From contig CAVRXL010000013.1 of NCBI GenBank assembly GCA_963725145.1, positions 1,116,001 through 1,180,000 of the forward strand: a DNA stretch of 64,000 nt. Reading direction: 5' to 3'. Shown piece by piece: positions 40,528 to 49,395 of the stretch. The notes beneath the pieces are model-generated. The model was not told where the DNA came from. It did no database searches and saw only the letters and a program-made list of their open reading frames with translations. The stretch comes from DATAEE01 sp963725145. GTDB taxonomy: Bacteria; Acidobacteriota; Vicinamibacteria; Vicinamibacterales; 2-12-FULL-66-21. The position numbers and the translations under genes are program-made. Positions within the stretch are counted from its first letter, which is position 1. Each line of letters begins with the position of its first letter.

Positions 40528-43455
40528 ATGATCGGACAGACGCTCTCTCATTACCGCATCATCGAGAAACTCGGCGGTGGTGGCATGGGCGTGGTTTACA
40601 AGGCCCAGGACGTCAGGCTGCTCCGCGCAGTCGCCTTGAAGTTCCTGCCGGCGGACCTTCTCACCGACCCTGAGGCGGTCGAGCGATTCGGGCGCGAAGC
40701 ACGACTCGCCTCGGCGCTGAACCATCCCCACATCTGCACCGTGCACGACATCGGCGAGCACGACGGCCAGCAGTTCATCGTCATGGAACTGCTGGAAGGG
40801 CAGACGCTGAAACATGCGATTGGAGGCAAGCCCCTCAGGCTGGAGCGGCTCGTCGAGGTCGGCACTGAGATTTGCGATGCGCTGGACGCCGCCCACTCTG
40901 AGGGCATCGTCCATCGGGACCTCAAACCCGCGAACATCTTCCTGACGCATCGCGGCCAGGCCAAGGTCCTCGACTTCGGGCTGGCCATGCTGGCGGAACG
41001 AGGGCGAGGGCGACGCGTCGCACAAGAGGCGGATGCCGACCTCCAGACGATCACGAACATCGAGCACTCCCTGACTCAAATAGGCGTGACGATGGGCACG
41101 CTCGGGTACATGTCCCCGGAGCAAGCCAAAGGCGAGCACCTCGACCCACGCACAGACCTCTTTTCGCTGGGAGTCGTGCTGTACGAGATGGCGACCGGAC
41201 GGCGCCCTTTTCCTGGCGAGAACACCGCCATTGTCTTCGACGGGCTCCTCAACCGGACGCCGACCGCCGTGCTTCAGATCAATGCGGCGTTGCCGCCGGA
41301 GGCGGAGCGGATCATTTCCAAGGCGCTCGAGAAGGATCGAAGCCTCCGCTACCAGACGGCCGCCGACATGCTTGCGGATCTGCGGCGGTTGCGGCGCGAC
41401 TCCGGATCGGGCCGGCTTCCGTCGACGCAGCGGGTCGAACCGGCGCCGCACTCGGCAGGCGTTCCGGCCGGCGTTCCCTCTGGTCCTGCGGCCGCGTCCG
41501 CCCCACAGACCGCTGGCTCCGGCGCCTCGCAGGGTGTGCCGCGGCGGTGGAAGATCGTGGCGGCCGCCGCTGTCGTCGCCGCGGCGGGTGCGCTTGCCAT
41601 GAAGTTCGTGGGCCCTCTCCAGGCGAAGCCCCTGACTGAGCGCGACCAGGTACTGGTGGCCGATTTCATCAACAACACGGATCAGACGGTCTTCGACGGC
41701 GCCCTGAAACAGGCGCTGGCAGTGCATCTCGAGCAATCTCCCTTTCTCAACATCGTTCCGGAATCGCGCGTTCGGGAAACCCTGCGCTTCATGAGCCGAC
41801 CTCCGGACGACCGGGTCACGGGAGCGGTCGCGCAGGAGATCTGCGAGCGTCAGGGCATCAAGGCCATGTTGACCGGCACGATTTCGACCCTCGGTCTTCA
41901 CTACGTGGTCGATCTGAATGCCGTCAACTGCCGGACTGGTGATTCGCTCGCGCGCGAGCAGATCGAGGCCGAGAACAGCGAGGTCATCCTGAAGGCGCTC
42001 GGAACCGCAGCCACCAGGCTGCGCGAGCGTCTCGGCGAGTCGCTCAGCTCGATCCAGGCGTTCGACGTGCCGATCGAACAGGCGACGACCCCGTCGCTCG
42101 AGGCGTTGAAGGCCTTCAGCCTTGGGGAGCTGCAGCGGGGGAAAGGGGCCGAGGTCGGGGCGATCCCGTTCTACAAGCGCGCAATCGAATTGGATCCGAA
42201 CTTTGCGATGGCCTATGAGAGGGTCGGGGTCATCTACTGGAACATCGGCGAGCTCCACAGCTCTCGGGAGTACATGACACAGGCGTTCGAGCGCCGATCG
42301 CGCGTCAGCGAGCGGGAGAAGTTCTTCATCGTATCGAATTACAACGACCTGACCGGCGATCTCGACAAGTCGCTCGAGACCTTCCAGCTCTGGACGCAGA
42401 CCTACCCGAGAGATTGGAGCGCGTACAACACCCTCGCCTACGTTCACACCACGGCCGGACAGTTCGACAAGGCCATTCTCGCCGCCCACGAAGCGAAACG
42501 GCTCGCGCCGAATCATCCTTTCCCCTACGGCAATCTTGGCTTTTCGTACATGGGCCAGGGCCGCCTCGACGAGGCCGCTGCGGTGTTCGACGAAGCCATC
42601 GTGCACAAGCTGGACGATCTGCCGATTCACGTTGGCCTGTTCGAGATTGCGTTCGCGAAGAACGATGTGGAGATGCAGGCGCGCCAGGCGCAGTGGGCCG
42701 CCGGCCAGCGGCGGGAAGAGTGGATGTTGTTCACTCTGGCGCAGGCGGCCGCCTCGCACGGAAAGATGAACACGGCGCGCCAGACTGTCAGCCGCGCGGT
42801 CGGAATGCTTGAGAAAGCCAACCTGAAGGACTTCGCGAGCCTCATGACAGCGTGGCAGGCGCTGGCGGAAGCGGAATTCGGCAACGTGACGGAAGCGCGG
42901 CAGAAGGCGCGAGAGGCCGTCGATCTGGCGCGGCAGCGCGACACGCTGATGCTCTCGGCGACGGCGTTGGCGCTGGCGGGGGATGCCACCGCCGCGGAGC
43001 GGCTGGCCGCGGAGCTCGTGAAGGACTATCCGACCGACTCGCTGGTCAACACCGTCTGGGTGCCCGCGGCCCGGGCGGCGATCGAGGTCTCGCGCGGCAA
43101 CGGCGACAAGGCCGTGGCGCTGCTGCCGTCGCCACTGAGCTACGAGACCGGCCGGCTGACGCGCCAGTTCGGCTCGCTGGCGCCGGTCTATGTTCGTGGC
43201 CTTGCGCATCTCCGAGCGGGCTCCGGCGCGCCGGCCACGGCCGAGTTCACCAGAATCGTGAAGCACCGCGGGTCCGCGCCCGTCAGCGAGGTCAATGCGC
43301 TCGCGCTGCTTGGCCTGGGACGTGCCGCTGCGCTCGCCAACGACGGCGACACCGCCCGCACCGCCTACCAGGATTTCTTCGCGTTATGGAAAGACGCAGA
43401 CGCCGACCTTCCGATTCTGCAACGGGCGCGCCAAGAGTACGAGCGTGTAAAGTGA
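40528..43455 (+). CDS. Ser/Thr protein kinase with TolB-like sensor domain and TPR repeats
   Basis: 975 residues from ATG 40528 (the frame extends 25 codons further up). Kinase domain 9-290 with the glycine loop LGGGGMGVVYKA, catalytic HRDLKPAN and DFG (LDFGLAML), ending in the usual TADMLADLRRL. A Pro/Ala linker and one membrane helix (about 345-365) follow. An extracytoplasmic TolB/FlgO-like nucleoside-binding-type domain (about 375-525, VLVADFINNTDQ) and at least eight TPR-like repeats (about 540-970) complete it. This is the standard architecture of acidobacterial receptor-like kinases. The TPR part would bind envelope partners. The stop overlaps the next gene (GTGA), a lipoprotein that may be its partner. 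Confidence 0.92.
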   Translation: MIGQTLSHYRIIEKLGGGGMGVVYKAQDVRLLRAVALKFLPADLLTDPEAVERFGREARLASALNHPHICTVHDIGEHDGQQFIVMELLEGQTLKHAIGGKPLRLERLVEVGTEICDALDAAHSEGIVHRDLKPANIFLTHRGQAKVLDFGLAMLAERGRGRRVAQEADADLQTITNIEHSLTQIGVTMGTLGYMSPEQAKGEHLDPRTDLFSLGVVLYEMATGRRPFPGENTAIVFDGLLNRTPTAVLQINAALPPEAERIISKALEKDRSLRYQTAADMLADLRRLRRDSGSGRLPSTQRVEPAPHSAGVPAGVPSGPAAASAPQTAGSGASQGVPRRWKIVAAAAVVAAAGALAMKFVGPLQAKPLTERDQVLVADFINNTDQTVFDGALKQALAVHLEQSPFLNIVPESRVRETLRFMSRPPDDRVTGAVAQEICERQGIKAMLTGTISTLGLHYVVDLNAVNCRTGDSLAREQIEAENSEVILKALGTAATRLRERLGESLSSIQAFDVPIEQATTPSLEALKAFSLGELQRGKGAEVGAIPFYKRAIELDPNFAMAYERVGVIYWNIGELHSSREYMTQAFERRSRVSEREKFFIVSNYNDLTGDLDKSLETFQLWTQTYPRDWSAYNTLAYVHTTAGQFDKAILAAHEAKRLAPNHPFPYGNLGFSYMGQGRLDEAAAVFDEAIVHKLDDLPIHVGLFEIAFAKNDVEMQARQAQWAAGQRREEWMLFTLAQAAASHGKMNTARQTVSRAVGMLEKANLKDFASLMTAWQALAEAEFGNVTEARQKAREAVDLARQRDTLMLSATALALAGDATAAERLAAELVKDYPTDSLVNTVWVPAARAAIEVSRGNGDKAVALLPSPLSYETGRLTRQFGSLAPVYVRGLAHLRAGSGAPATAEFTRIVKHRGSAPVSEVNALALLGLGRAAALANDGDTARTAYQDFFALWKDADADLPILQRARQEYERVK

Positions 43456-43946
43456 GCTCCGTTGACAACGCCATCGCCGCGATCAGTCAGTGGCTCGCGG
43501 TCGTCGGCATCCTGGCATTGACCGCCGGGTGCAACGCCTCCACCCAGCCTTCCGAGGACGAAGATCTGCGCCTGACCGTGCAGATCAGTTCACCGGCCGT
43601 CGGACCAGGGCAGATCGCCACCATCACCATCACTCTCGAAAACGCCGGCGAGGATACCGTCAACCTGACGTTCAACAGCGGATGTCAGGTCCTGCCGTAC
43701 GTTCGCGCGAGCTCGACGAATCAGATCGTCTATCCCACGAGCGGCGACTGGGCGTGCACGGCAGTTCTCACGCAACTGTCGCTGAGGGCCGGCGCCACGA
43801 TGCAACGGGTGATACGCGTGCGTGCACCGGAAACACCCGGCGACGCCGACGCCTCGCTTCCGCCAGGTGGGTACCAGGTGTTCGCGCGGCTGGACGACAC
43901 ACGCTTCCGGCTCCAGGCGAATCCGGTCTCGTTCTCGATCCAGTAG
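43452..43946 (+). CDS. Lipoprotein with BsuPI-like domain
   Basis: 164 residues from the GTG overlapping the kinase stop. The signal sequence ends in the lipobox LTAGC (cysteine near residue 30). The mature domain matches the BsuPI (intracellular proteinase inhibitor-like) beta-sandwich: LRLTVQISSPAVGPGQIATITITLENAGEDTVNLTF, with SGCQVLPYV and a closing LPPGGYQVFARL strand. BsuPI inhibits subtilisin in Bacillus, but in Gram-negatives these exported domains are of unknown function. Coupling to the kinase gene by the GTGA overlap suggests a joint envelope function. A TTCA-loop hairpin follows the stop. Confidence 0.8.
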   Translation: MSSVDNAIAAISQWLAVVGILALTAGCNASTQPSEDEDLRLTVQISSPAVGPGQIATITITLENAGEDTVNLTFNSGCQVLPYVRASSTNQIVYPTSGDWACTAVLTQLSLRAGATMQRVIRVRAPETPGDADASLPPGGYQVFARLDDTRFRLQANPVSFSIQ

Positions 43947-43947
43947 T

Positions 43948-43965
43948 ACGACCCTTCAGGGTCGT
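43948..43965. repeat. REP-like hairpin between convergent genes
   Basis: Arms ACGACCC and GGGTCGT around TTCA. It lies in the 23-nt gap between two convergent stop codons and could help end transcription from both sides. Confidence 0.75.
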
Positions 43966-43969
43966 CGCG

Positions 43970-44311
43970 TCATAGTGGAAACTGCGAGCACGGCCACTCC
44001 TGCAGGACGAACACCGAGTTGATGTTCAGCCACACTCGCCCGGCGGGCCGTGCGCCGGGCACCCACGGCGCCTTCGGATCCGCTTCCACGCGAACCCAGC
44101 TCCCTTCCGGCGCCTCGAGGACCTTGAACAACTCCGGCGGCTCGTTGACGATTCGAAACACGCGGTAGCACGCTCCGACCTGCCACGGGCGCACCCGCGC
44201 CTGTTCCTGAGCGGGTCGATCGGCAAACGCCGCGTTCCACGCGGCTGCGATCGCGCTCGCGCTTCCGACGATCGCGGCAACTCCAATGATGAGCACGACG
44301 ACTCTACGCAT
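43970..44311 (-). CDS. Small exported protein, unknown function
   Basis: 113 residues from an ATG preceded by GGAGGCCGC. An N-terminal hydrophobic segment (about 4-27, VVVLIIGVAAIVGSASAIAAA) is a signal peptide or anchor. The mature part has CYRVFRIVNEPPELFKVLEAPEGSWVRVE and ends VFVLQEWPCSQFPL, with two cysteines that may pair. A compact beta fold is likely. It converges on the lipoprotein gene. No family recognised. Confidence 0.72.
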   Translation of the reverse strand: MRRVVVLIIGVAAIVGSASAIAAAWNAAFADRPAQEQARVRPWQVGACYRVFRIVNEPPELFKVLEAPEGSWVRVEADPKAPWVPGARPAGRVWLNINSVFVLQEWPCSQFPL

Positions 44312-44386
44312 GCGGCCTCCGATGCCTTCAACGAATAACACGAGTCGTACCGATCAGCTGCAAAGCTCGACCATCAAGATTTATTG

Positions 44387-44833
44387 ATGCCATACTTATC
44401 TACGCTAGAATCCTTCGCAGTGGCAACCGGGCGGAGGATCCTCGTTGTCGAAGACGATGCTGATCTCCGCGCGTTGTACTCTTCCGCGCTTCGCGTAGCC
44501 GGATACGAAGTCGAGGCGGTCGGCGACGGCCTCGACGCGCTCTACCATCTCGAGAACCGCCTGCCCGCCCTCGTCGTCCTGGATATCGGACTCCCGCGCA
44601 TCAGCGGCCGAACGGTGTACGAGGAGATCGCCGCCCATCCGCGCACCCACCGCCTCCCGATCGTCGTCGTCACCGGCGACCCCGGCGACCTGAAGGAAAC
44701 GAGGTGGCTCTGCATCCTCCGGAAGCCGATCGATCTCGATGCGCTGATCGTCACCGTCGAGCAATGCCTCACGAAGTCCGGGTCCCGCCGGCGCAAGCCG
44801 CGTAAGGTGCTCAGCCGCACGCCCGACAGATGA
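44387..44833 (+). CDS. Single-domain response regulator (receiver only)
   Basis: 148 residues. Receiver domain at about 17-130: RILVVEDDADLRALY with the acidic pair, phospho-acceptor Asp in LVVLDIGLP, Thr in VVVTGD and Lys in ILRKPIDLD. The tail is a short basic stretch (SRRRKPRKVLSR). The start is ATG 44387; a GTG at 44420 is a shorter option. No kinase is nearby. It may phospho-relay with one of the PAS or kinase proteins elsewhere in the genome. The basic tail may bind nucleic acid or be a localisation element. Confidence 0.88.
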   Translation: MPYLSTLESFAVATGRRILVVEDDADLRALYSSALRVAGYEVEAVGDGLDALYHLENRLPALVVLDIGLPRISGRTVYEEIAAHPRTHRLPIVVVTGDPGDLKETRWLCILRKPIDLDALIVTVEQCLTKSGSRRRKPRKVLSRTPDR

Positions 44834-44851
44834 AATAGGATAGGCGCCACT

Positions 44852-45388
44852 ATGCAGGCCATCGTGCAGGCGCTCGTCGGCGGGGTGTTGCTCGGCGCGG
44901 TGAATACGTTCGGAGATTTCTTCTGGGAGTGGATGAACCTGCGCCACCGCGTCGCCTACGGCGTCGCGCACGGCGCGCTCCTGCTCCTTTGCCTCGGCCT
45001 GTATCTGGGGATCCTGGCCGGACGGCCGCTCGCGGGCGCGATCGGCGGGATCGTCTCCGGGACGCTGGCTGCCTGTGTCTTCTACGCGCTCGCTCCAGCG
45101 ATGCGCCTCGCGGCGATGTTCCCGGCGTGGGTCGCGCTGTGGCTGTTGATCGGGTTGCTCGACGGCGTCCTGCTGCGCAAAGGGCGCGCGGCCCCGGCGC
45201 TGGCGCGCGGCGCGATCGCGGCGGTCGCGTCCGGCCTCGCGTTCTATGCGATCTCCGGGATCTGGACGAACCCGTCGCCCGGCGGGCCACGCTACCTGGT
45301 CAATTTCGTCAACTGGACGTTCGCGTTCATCCCGGGGTTCGTCGCGCTGCTGGCCGGCAGGGCGAACTCCGTCAGTTCTGAGTCTTGA
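44852..45388 (+). CDS. Integral membrane protein, unknown function
   Basis: 178 residues with about five membrane helices (about 5-22, 38-58, 60-85, 88-108, 120-135 and a possible sixth at 155-172). There is little hydrophilic sequence other than short loops such as DFFWEWMNLRHR. No known transporter motif. ATG starts 18 nt after the receiver gene's stop, so the two may be co-transcribed. The C-terminus (GRANSVSSES) is encoded by the first units of a GAGTTCTGAG repeat, so the true protein end may have been changed by that repeat. Confidence 0.75.
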   Translation: MQAIVQALVGGVLLGAVNTFGDFFWEWMNLRHRVAYGVAHGALLLLCLGLYLGILAGRPLAGAIGGIVSGTLAACVFYALAPAMRLAAMFPAWVALWLLIGLLDGVLLRKGRAAPALARGAIAAVASGLAFYAISGIWTNPSPGGPRYLVNFVNWTFAFIPGFVALLAGRANSVSSES

Positions 45389-45466
45389 GTTCTGAGTTTT
45401 GAGTCAGAACTCAGAACTCAAAACTCAGAACTCAAAGCTCATAACTCAAAACTCATAACTCAACAC
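45373..45466. repeat. AACTCA/TGAGTT repeat block forming a long hairpin
   Basis: Units of TTCTGAGTTTTGAGT on the left and CAGAACTCAGAACTCAAAAC on the right form an imperfect self-complementary block with about ten 7-bp units (AACTCAG/A). It spans the end of the membrane protein gene and reaches the stop of the next gene on the other strand, so it may end transcription from both. Confidence 0.85.
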
Positions 45467-45473
45467 TAACGAT

Positions 45474-46286
45474 TTACTTCTGCTGCTTCTGTTTGTATCC
45501 GGCTGGAATCTCGAACAACGTGTCCGCGACCGGGCCGGCCGTGACCGACGTCACTTCGGTCGTCATCGTGGCGCCGCCCATCTTGTTCATCATGCCGGCC
45601 ATCATCTCGTTGCCCTGGAACTTCATCGTGAACTCCTGGGCGTACGGCATGCCGCGCGAGGCCATTTCCTGATACAGCCTGGCCATCCCCTTCGCCTGGC
45701 CCGGTTGCGCTTTGGCCTGCCGGGGGTCGCTGAAGAAGAGTCCCTTCTCGACCGCGGTCTTGTAGAACGCCTCGTAGTCTTTCGCTCCGGGCGCGTCCTT
45801 CACGAGACAGGCGGGACCCGACATCAGCATGCTCATCGCGTTGTTGCCCATCGTCATCGGGATCTCGATCTCGATGTTGTGGACCGTGCAGGTCTGGCCG
45901 GCGATCTGCCGCGTCTGGCTGGTCGGCGTGACGCTGGCTTTGATGTCGGACGCCTGGATCTTCTGCATGTCGGCGGTGATCCTGGCCATGTCGTAGATTT
46001 CCGCTTCCTTCTTCTTGTGATTGAGCGAGACCATCCGCTGAGCGTCCGCATCGATGATCATCGACGTCTCGTCCTCGCCGCGCGTCTGGTCGACGCGCAT
46101 CTTCGAGCCCTTGAGATACTGGACGCTCTCACCGGATGCCGCCGTGCCGATCGGGCCTTTGCCGGTTGTTTTCTGAGTCACGGTGACGTCGGCGAGGGCG
46201 GGGGCGGCGAGGAGCGCCGACAGCGCAAACGCGGCGGCGACGAGCGCCGGCACGAAATGATTCCTGGTCGCGGCTCGAGCAGACAT
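45474..46286 (-). CDS. DUF4412 exported protein
   Basis: 270 residues from ATG 46286, after AAGGAG. Signal peptide about 1-33 (LLAAPALADV). The mature part is the DUF4412 type, a periplasmic LolA/LolB-like sheet protein: SVQYLKGSKMRVDQTRGEDETSMIIDADAQRMVSLNHKKKEAEIYD, then a DIKASVTPTSQTRQIAGQTCTVHNIEIEIP strand pair and a C-terminal TLFEIPAGYK. Function is unknown; the fold might bind lipid. It is transcribed divergently from the serine protease gene 64 nt away. Confidence 0.88.
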   Translation of the reverse strand: MSARAATRNHFVPALVAAAFALSALLAAPALADVTVTQKTTGKGPIGTAASGESVQYLKGSKMRVDQTRGEDETSMIIDADAQRMVSLNHKKKEAEIYDMARITADMQKIQASDIKASVTPTSQTRQIAGQTCTVHNIEIEIPMTMGNNAMSMLMSGPACLVKDAPGAKDYEAFYKTAVEKGLFFSDPRQAKAQPGQAKGMARLYQEMASRGMPYAQEFTMKFQGNEMMAGMMNKMGGATMTTEVTSVTAGPVADTLFEIPAGYKQKQQK

Positions 46287-46350
46287 TGAAGCTCCTTGGT
46301 AGAGAATGACGGCCGAATCGACCATCTATTGTAAGGTATCCCTGATCCCG

Positions 46351-47961
46351 ATGAAGCTGCCGACGGTTGCCGTCCTGGGCATCGTCTTGTCGACGGGCGC
46401 TGCCGCTTCCGCGCAGCCCTCGTCCCAACCGTCCGACTCCGTCGTTCTCATCCGGGTATTCGCCACCGTCAGCGCCGAGGTCGACGAGTTTCGGAAGCGA
46501 GTCGAGCAGAGCGACGTGCAGGTCGCGACCGGAACGGGCTTTATCGTGTCGCCCCTGGGCCACATTCTGACGAATCACCACTTGATCCACCCCGAGAGCA
46601 AGACGGTCACGATCGACGGCCGGAAGTTCGAGATCAAGACGGCGCTCGATCGGATCGAGGTCGTGCTTCCGTCGGGCCAACGCCTCGATGCGACGGTCTT
46701 CGGATCGGATCCGGAAGTTGATCTCGCCGTGCTGGCAGCCGGCGCCGGAGGGTTACCGTACCTCCCGTTCGGCGACTCCGACGCGATCGAGCGGGGCGCG
46801 TCCGTGACGGCGTTCGGCTATCCGCTCGGCGAAGCGGTCGAGGTCGGGCGGAGGACGACCGGCGTCGCGGCGCCGCAGGCGACCATCACGCCCGGCGCGG
46901 TGTCCGCGGTTCGCGCGGGGGACGATGAACAGCCGCGGTTTCTGCAGGTCACCAACGCGCTGAACCCGGGCAACAGCGGCGGGCCGATCGTCGACGCCGA
47001 GGGCTACGCGGTCGGCATCGTCGCGATGAAGGCCACCAAGGCGGACGGCGTCGGGTTCGCGATCGCGATCAATCGCGCCAAGGACTTTCTCGAGCGGGTC
47101 GGGCTCGACTCGGCGCTTCCATCGCGGCGCCTGGCCCTGGGGCCGGCGGCATCGCTATCCGACAAAGGACTTCGGCTGAGAATGCCGCACGGCTATCAGG
47201 ATCTGGTGCCTGGCCGGCTGCGCGTCGAGGCTGGGGACCGGTCCGCGGGAGATCCTGTTGTGGAGGTCGATCGCGTGTTCTCGCGATGGACCCTCGATCA
47301 GATGGAGCGGGGCGTGCTCGCGGGAGCTCAGGTGGTGTCCGGACCGCCGTACGATATCGATGCCCAGGCACGTCGAGCGACGAAGGGGCAGGTCTCGGGG
47401 CGCGCGTCGAGGACCGGCGTGGACGGCGGCCGCAGGACGATGGAGTATCGGATCGTCTCGCTGGGCAGCGACTGGATCGTCGCACGATACGAAGGAACGG
47501 CCGAGGCGATGGCGTTCAACCGGAGCGTGCTGAAGACGTCGCTTGAGTCGATTGAGGTGGATCCCCTGTTGCGCGCAGAAGTGCAGCCCCCGAAGTGGTC
47601 GCCCGGGCGCGTCGAGCCGGCCGGGTGGATTGCGGAGCCGGGCGGTCCGTTCGGCTGCGAGCAAAGCCCGGTGCCTCCGGGATACGCCTGGACGTCCCCC
47701 GATCACTACGCGTATACCGCCCGTTATGCGATCTGGGATGTCGCCGTCGCCTCGACGCTCGTCGCGGCTTGTCAAGGGGCCAAACCGGATGGGAGCTATC
47801 GACTGTTCGGGAGCCATGCCGGGGTCAGCTACGTGTCCTCCGGGCTGTTGCTGCGGGGAGAAACTGGCGTCGTGCAGATAGAGTTCCGCGTGCCGCGCGA
47901 GCACGAAGCCGCCGCGGTCGAGTGGCTGCGTCAGTGGCGCACTGCGCTGACAGGAAAATGA
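46351..47961 (+). CDS. Exported trypsin-like (S1C/HtrA-type) serine protease with C-terminal extension
   Basis: 536 residues from ATG 46351; the signal peptide ends at about 22 (AAASAQ). The catalytic triad is visible: His in LTNHHLI near 76, Asp in PEVDLAVL near 124, and Ser in NPGNSGGPI near 210. HtrA proteases normally have a PDZ domain next, but here residues about 270-536 are an unrelated extension with no recognisable PDZ; it has several tryptophans and cysteines (FGCEQSPVPPGYAW, VAACQGAKP). It probably degrades or checks envelope proteins. The stop overlaps the next gene's ATG (ATGA at 47958-47961). Confidence 0.88.
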   Translation: MKLPTVAVLGIVLSTGAAASAQPSSQPSDSVVLIRVFATVSAEVDEFRKRVEQSDVQVATGTGFIVSPLGHILTNHHLIHPESKTVTIDGRKFEIKTALDRIEVVLPSGQRLDATVFGSDPEVDLAVLAAGAGGLPYLPFGDSDAIERGASVTAFGYPLGEAVEVGRRTTGVAAPQATITPGAVSAVRAGDDEQPRFLQVTNALNPGNSGGPIVDAEGYAVGIVAMKATKADGVGFAIAINRAKDFLERVGLDSALPSRRLALGPAASLSDKGLRLRMPHGYQDLVPGRLRVEAGDRSAGDPVVEVDRVFSRWTLDQMERGVLAGAQVVSGPPYDIDAQARRATKGQVSGRASRTGVDGGRRTMEYRIVSLGSDWIVARYEGTAEAMAFNRSVLKTSLESIEVDPLLRAEVQPPKWSPGRVEPAGWIAEPGGPFGCEQSPVPPGYAWTSPDHYAYTARYAIWDVAVASTLVAACQGAKPDGSYRLFGSHAGVSYVSSGLLLRGETGVVQIEFRVPREHEAAAVEWLRQWRTALTGK

Positions 47962-49307
47962 AATCAGTCGTCTCAGTATCCTTCGCGTTTCTCGCCCTGC
48001 TCGCGCCAGAGTTGCCCTCCGCATCCCCCGACGCCGAGTGGCCGTCGTTCCGTGGGCCATCCGCCTCGGGCGTCGCGGACGGGGAGCGCATCCCCGATAC
48101 GTGGGACGTTGCAGGCGGAAAGAACGTCCGCTGGAAGACTCCACTCCCCGGGCTCGCGCACTCGAGCCCGGTCGTCGCCGGCGATCGTGTTTTCGTGACG
48201 ACTGCTGTCAGCAGCAAGGGCGCCGCGACGTTCAAGCCAGGGCTCTACGGCGACGGGACCGCCTCAGAGGACCGCTCGTCGCATCAATGGAAGGTGATTG
48301 CCCTGGACCGTCGGACGGGCAAGGTTCTCTGGGAGCGCGTCGCGTTCGAAGGGGAACCCCGCGAGAAGCGCCACATCAAGGCCACGTACGCCAATCAGAC
48401 TCCCGCCACCGACGGACGCGTGGTCGTCGCGTTCTTCGGATCGCAGGGACTGTATGCCTACGACGTTTCCGGGAAGAAGCTCTGGGCGCGCGACCTCGGC
48501 CGTTTGAACGCCGGCGCGTACGACATTCCCAGCTACGAGTGGGGTAACGCCAGCTCACCGATCATCTACAAGGACCGGGTCATCGTGCAGTGCGATACGC
48601 ACGAGGCGTCGTTTCTGATGGCGCTCGATCTGAAGACGGGACGGACGCTGTGGAAGACCGATCGGACCGAGCTGCCGTCCTGGGGGACGCCGACCGTGTA
48701 CACGGCCGGCTCGAGGCCGGAGATCGTCACGAACGCGTCGAACTTCATCCGCGGCTCCGATCCGGACACGGGGAAGGAGCTGTGGCGGCTCGGCGGCAGC
48801 TCGAAAATCACGGCGCCGACGCCGGTGTTCACGAAGGACCTCGTCATCGTCTCGAGCGGGCGCGCGCCGGAGCGGCCGATCTTCGCGATCCGGCCGGGAG
48901 GGGCGGGCGATTTGACCCTTGCCGAGGGTCAGTCCGCCAGCAACGCCATCGCCTGGAGCAAACGCGGGCGCGGGTCGTATATGCCGACGCCGATCATCTA
49001 TCAGGGCTACGTCTACGTGCTCGCCAACCAGGGCCTCCTCGACTGTTACGAGCTCGCCACCGGCCGCGAAGTCTATCGCGAGCGCATCCCGCACCACGGC
49101 AGCGGCTTCAGCGCCTCGCCCGTCGCCTCCGACGGCCGGCTTTTCCTGTCCAGCGAGGACGGGGACGTTTTCGTCATCCGTACAGGGCCAACGTTCGGCC
49201 TCGCCGCGACCAACACGACGGGTGAGCTCGTCATGGCGACGCCGGCGATCGCCCATCGAACGCTTTTCGTCCGTACGGAGAAGCACCTGGTTGCAATCGG
49301 GCAGTAA
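47958..49307 (+). CDS. Exported PQQ-type beta-propeller protein
   Basis: 449 residues from ATG 47958, overlapping the protease stop. Signal peptide about 1-22. Repeated PQQ-propeller blades can be recognised by the D-x-[KR]-TG-[KR]-x-LW pattern: LDRRTGKVLWERV, YDVSGKKLWARD, LDLKTGRTLWKTD, SDPDTGKELWRLG and ELATGREVYRE. It resembles the quinoprotein-like/BamB-type fold; no PQQ-binding catalytic residues are identified, so it may be a scaffold rather than a dehydrogenase. Paired with a protease by translational coupling, it could present or bind substrates. Two opposed REP-like hairpins follow. Confidence 0.9.
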   Translation: MKSVVSVSFAFLALLAPELPSASPDAEWPSFRGPSASGVADGERIPDTWDVAGGKNVRWKTPLPGLAHSSPVVAGDRVFVTTAVSSKGAATFKPGLYGDGTASEDRSSHQWKVIALDRRTGKVLWERVAFEGEPREKRHIKATYANQTPATDGRVVVAFFGSQGLYAYDVSGKKLWARDLGRLNAGAYDIPSYEWGNASSPIIYKDRVIVQCDTHEASFLMALDLKTGRTLWKTDRTELPSWGTPTVYTAGSRPEIVTNASNFIRGSDPDTGKELWRLGGSSKITAPTPVFTKDLVIVSSGRAPERPIFAIRPGGAGDLTLAEGQSASNAIAWSKRGRGSYMPTPIIYQGYVYVLANQGLLDCYELATGREVYRERIPHHGSGFSASPVASDGRLFLSSEDGDVFVIRTGPTFGLAATNTTGELVMATPAIAHRTLFVRTEKHLVAIGQ

Positions 49308-49310
49308 TCG

Positions 49311-49367
49311 GTCCGGCTAAAGCCGGACACCGCAAGAAAATGATGTAGCGTCCGGCTTCAGCCGGAC
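49311..49367. repeat. Pair of REP-like hairpins ahead of the protease/propeller/barrel gene
   Basis: First: 49311-49328, arms GTCCGGCT and AGCCGGAC around AA. Second: 49350-49367, arms GTCCGGC and GCCGGAC around TTCA. Spacing is 21 nt. This GTCCGGC core differs from the GCCCGG family elsewhere. The pair is typical of REP/BIME elements served by RAYT transposases; no RAYT gene is in the window. Confidence 0.88.
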
Positions 49368-49368
49368 C

Positions 49369-49374
49369 TATAAT
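49369..49374 (+). promoter_or_regulatory. -10 box TATAAT next to the REP hairpin
   Basis: Perfect TATAAT beginning one nucleotide after the second hairpin and ending 21 nt before the ATG at 49396. No ribosome site follows. The hairpin would occupy the -35 region. Confidence 0.45.
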
Positions 49375-49395
49375 CCGCGCGCTCCCTTTTTCATC

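Noticed and set aside
40525..43266. 913-codon frame antisense to the Ser/Thr kinase
   Set aside because: High-GC antisense shadow rich in Arg and Leu with no recognisable domain. The kinase with HRDLKPAN and DFG on the plus strand is certain.
45373..45466. Possible CRISPR or integron attC array
   Set aside because: 7-bp units without spacers and no integrase nearby.
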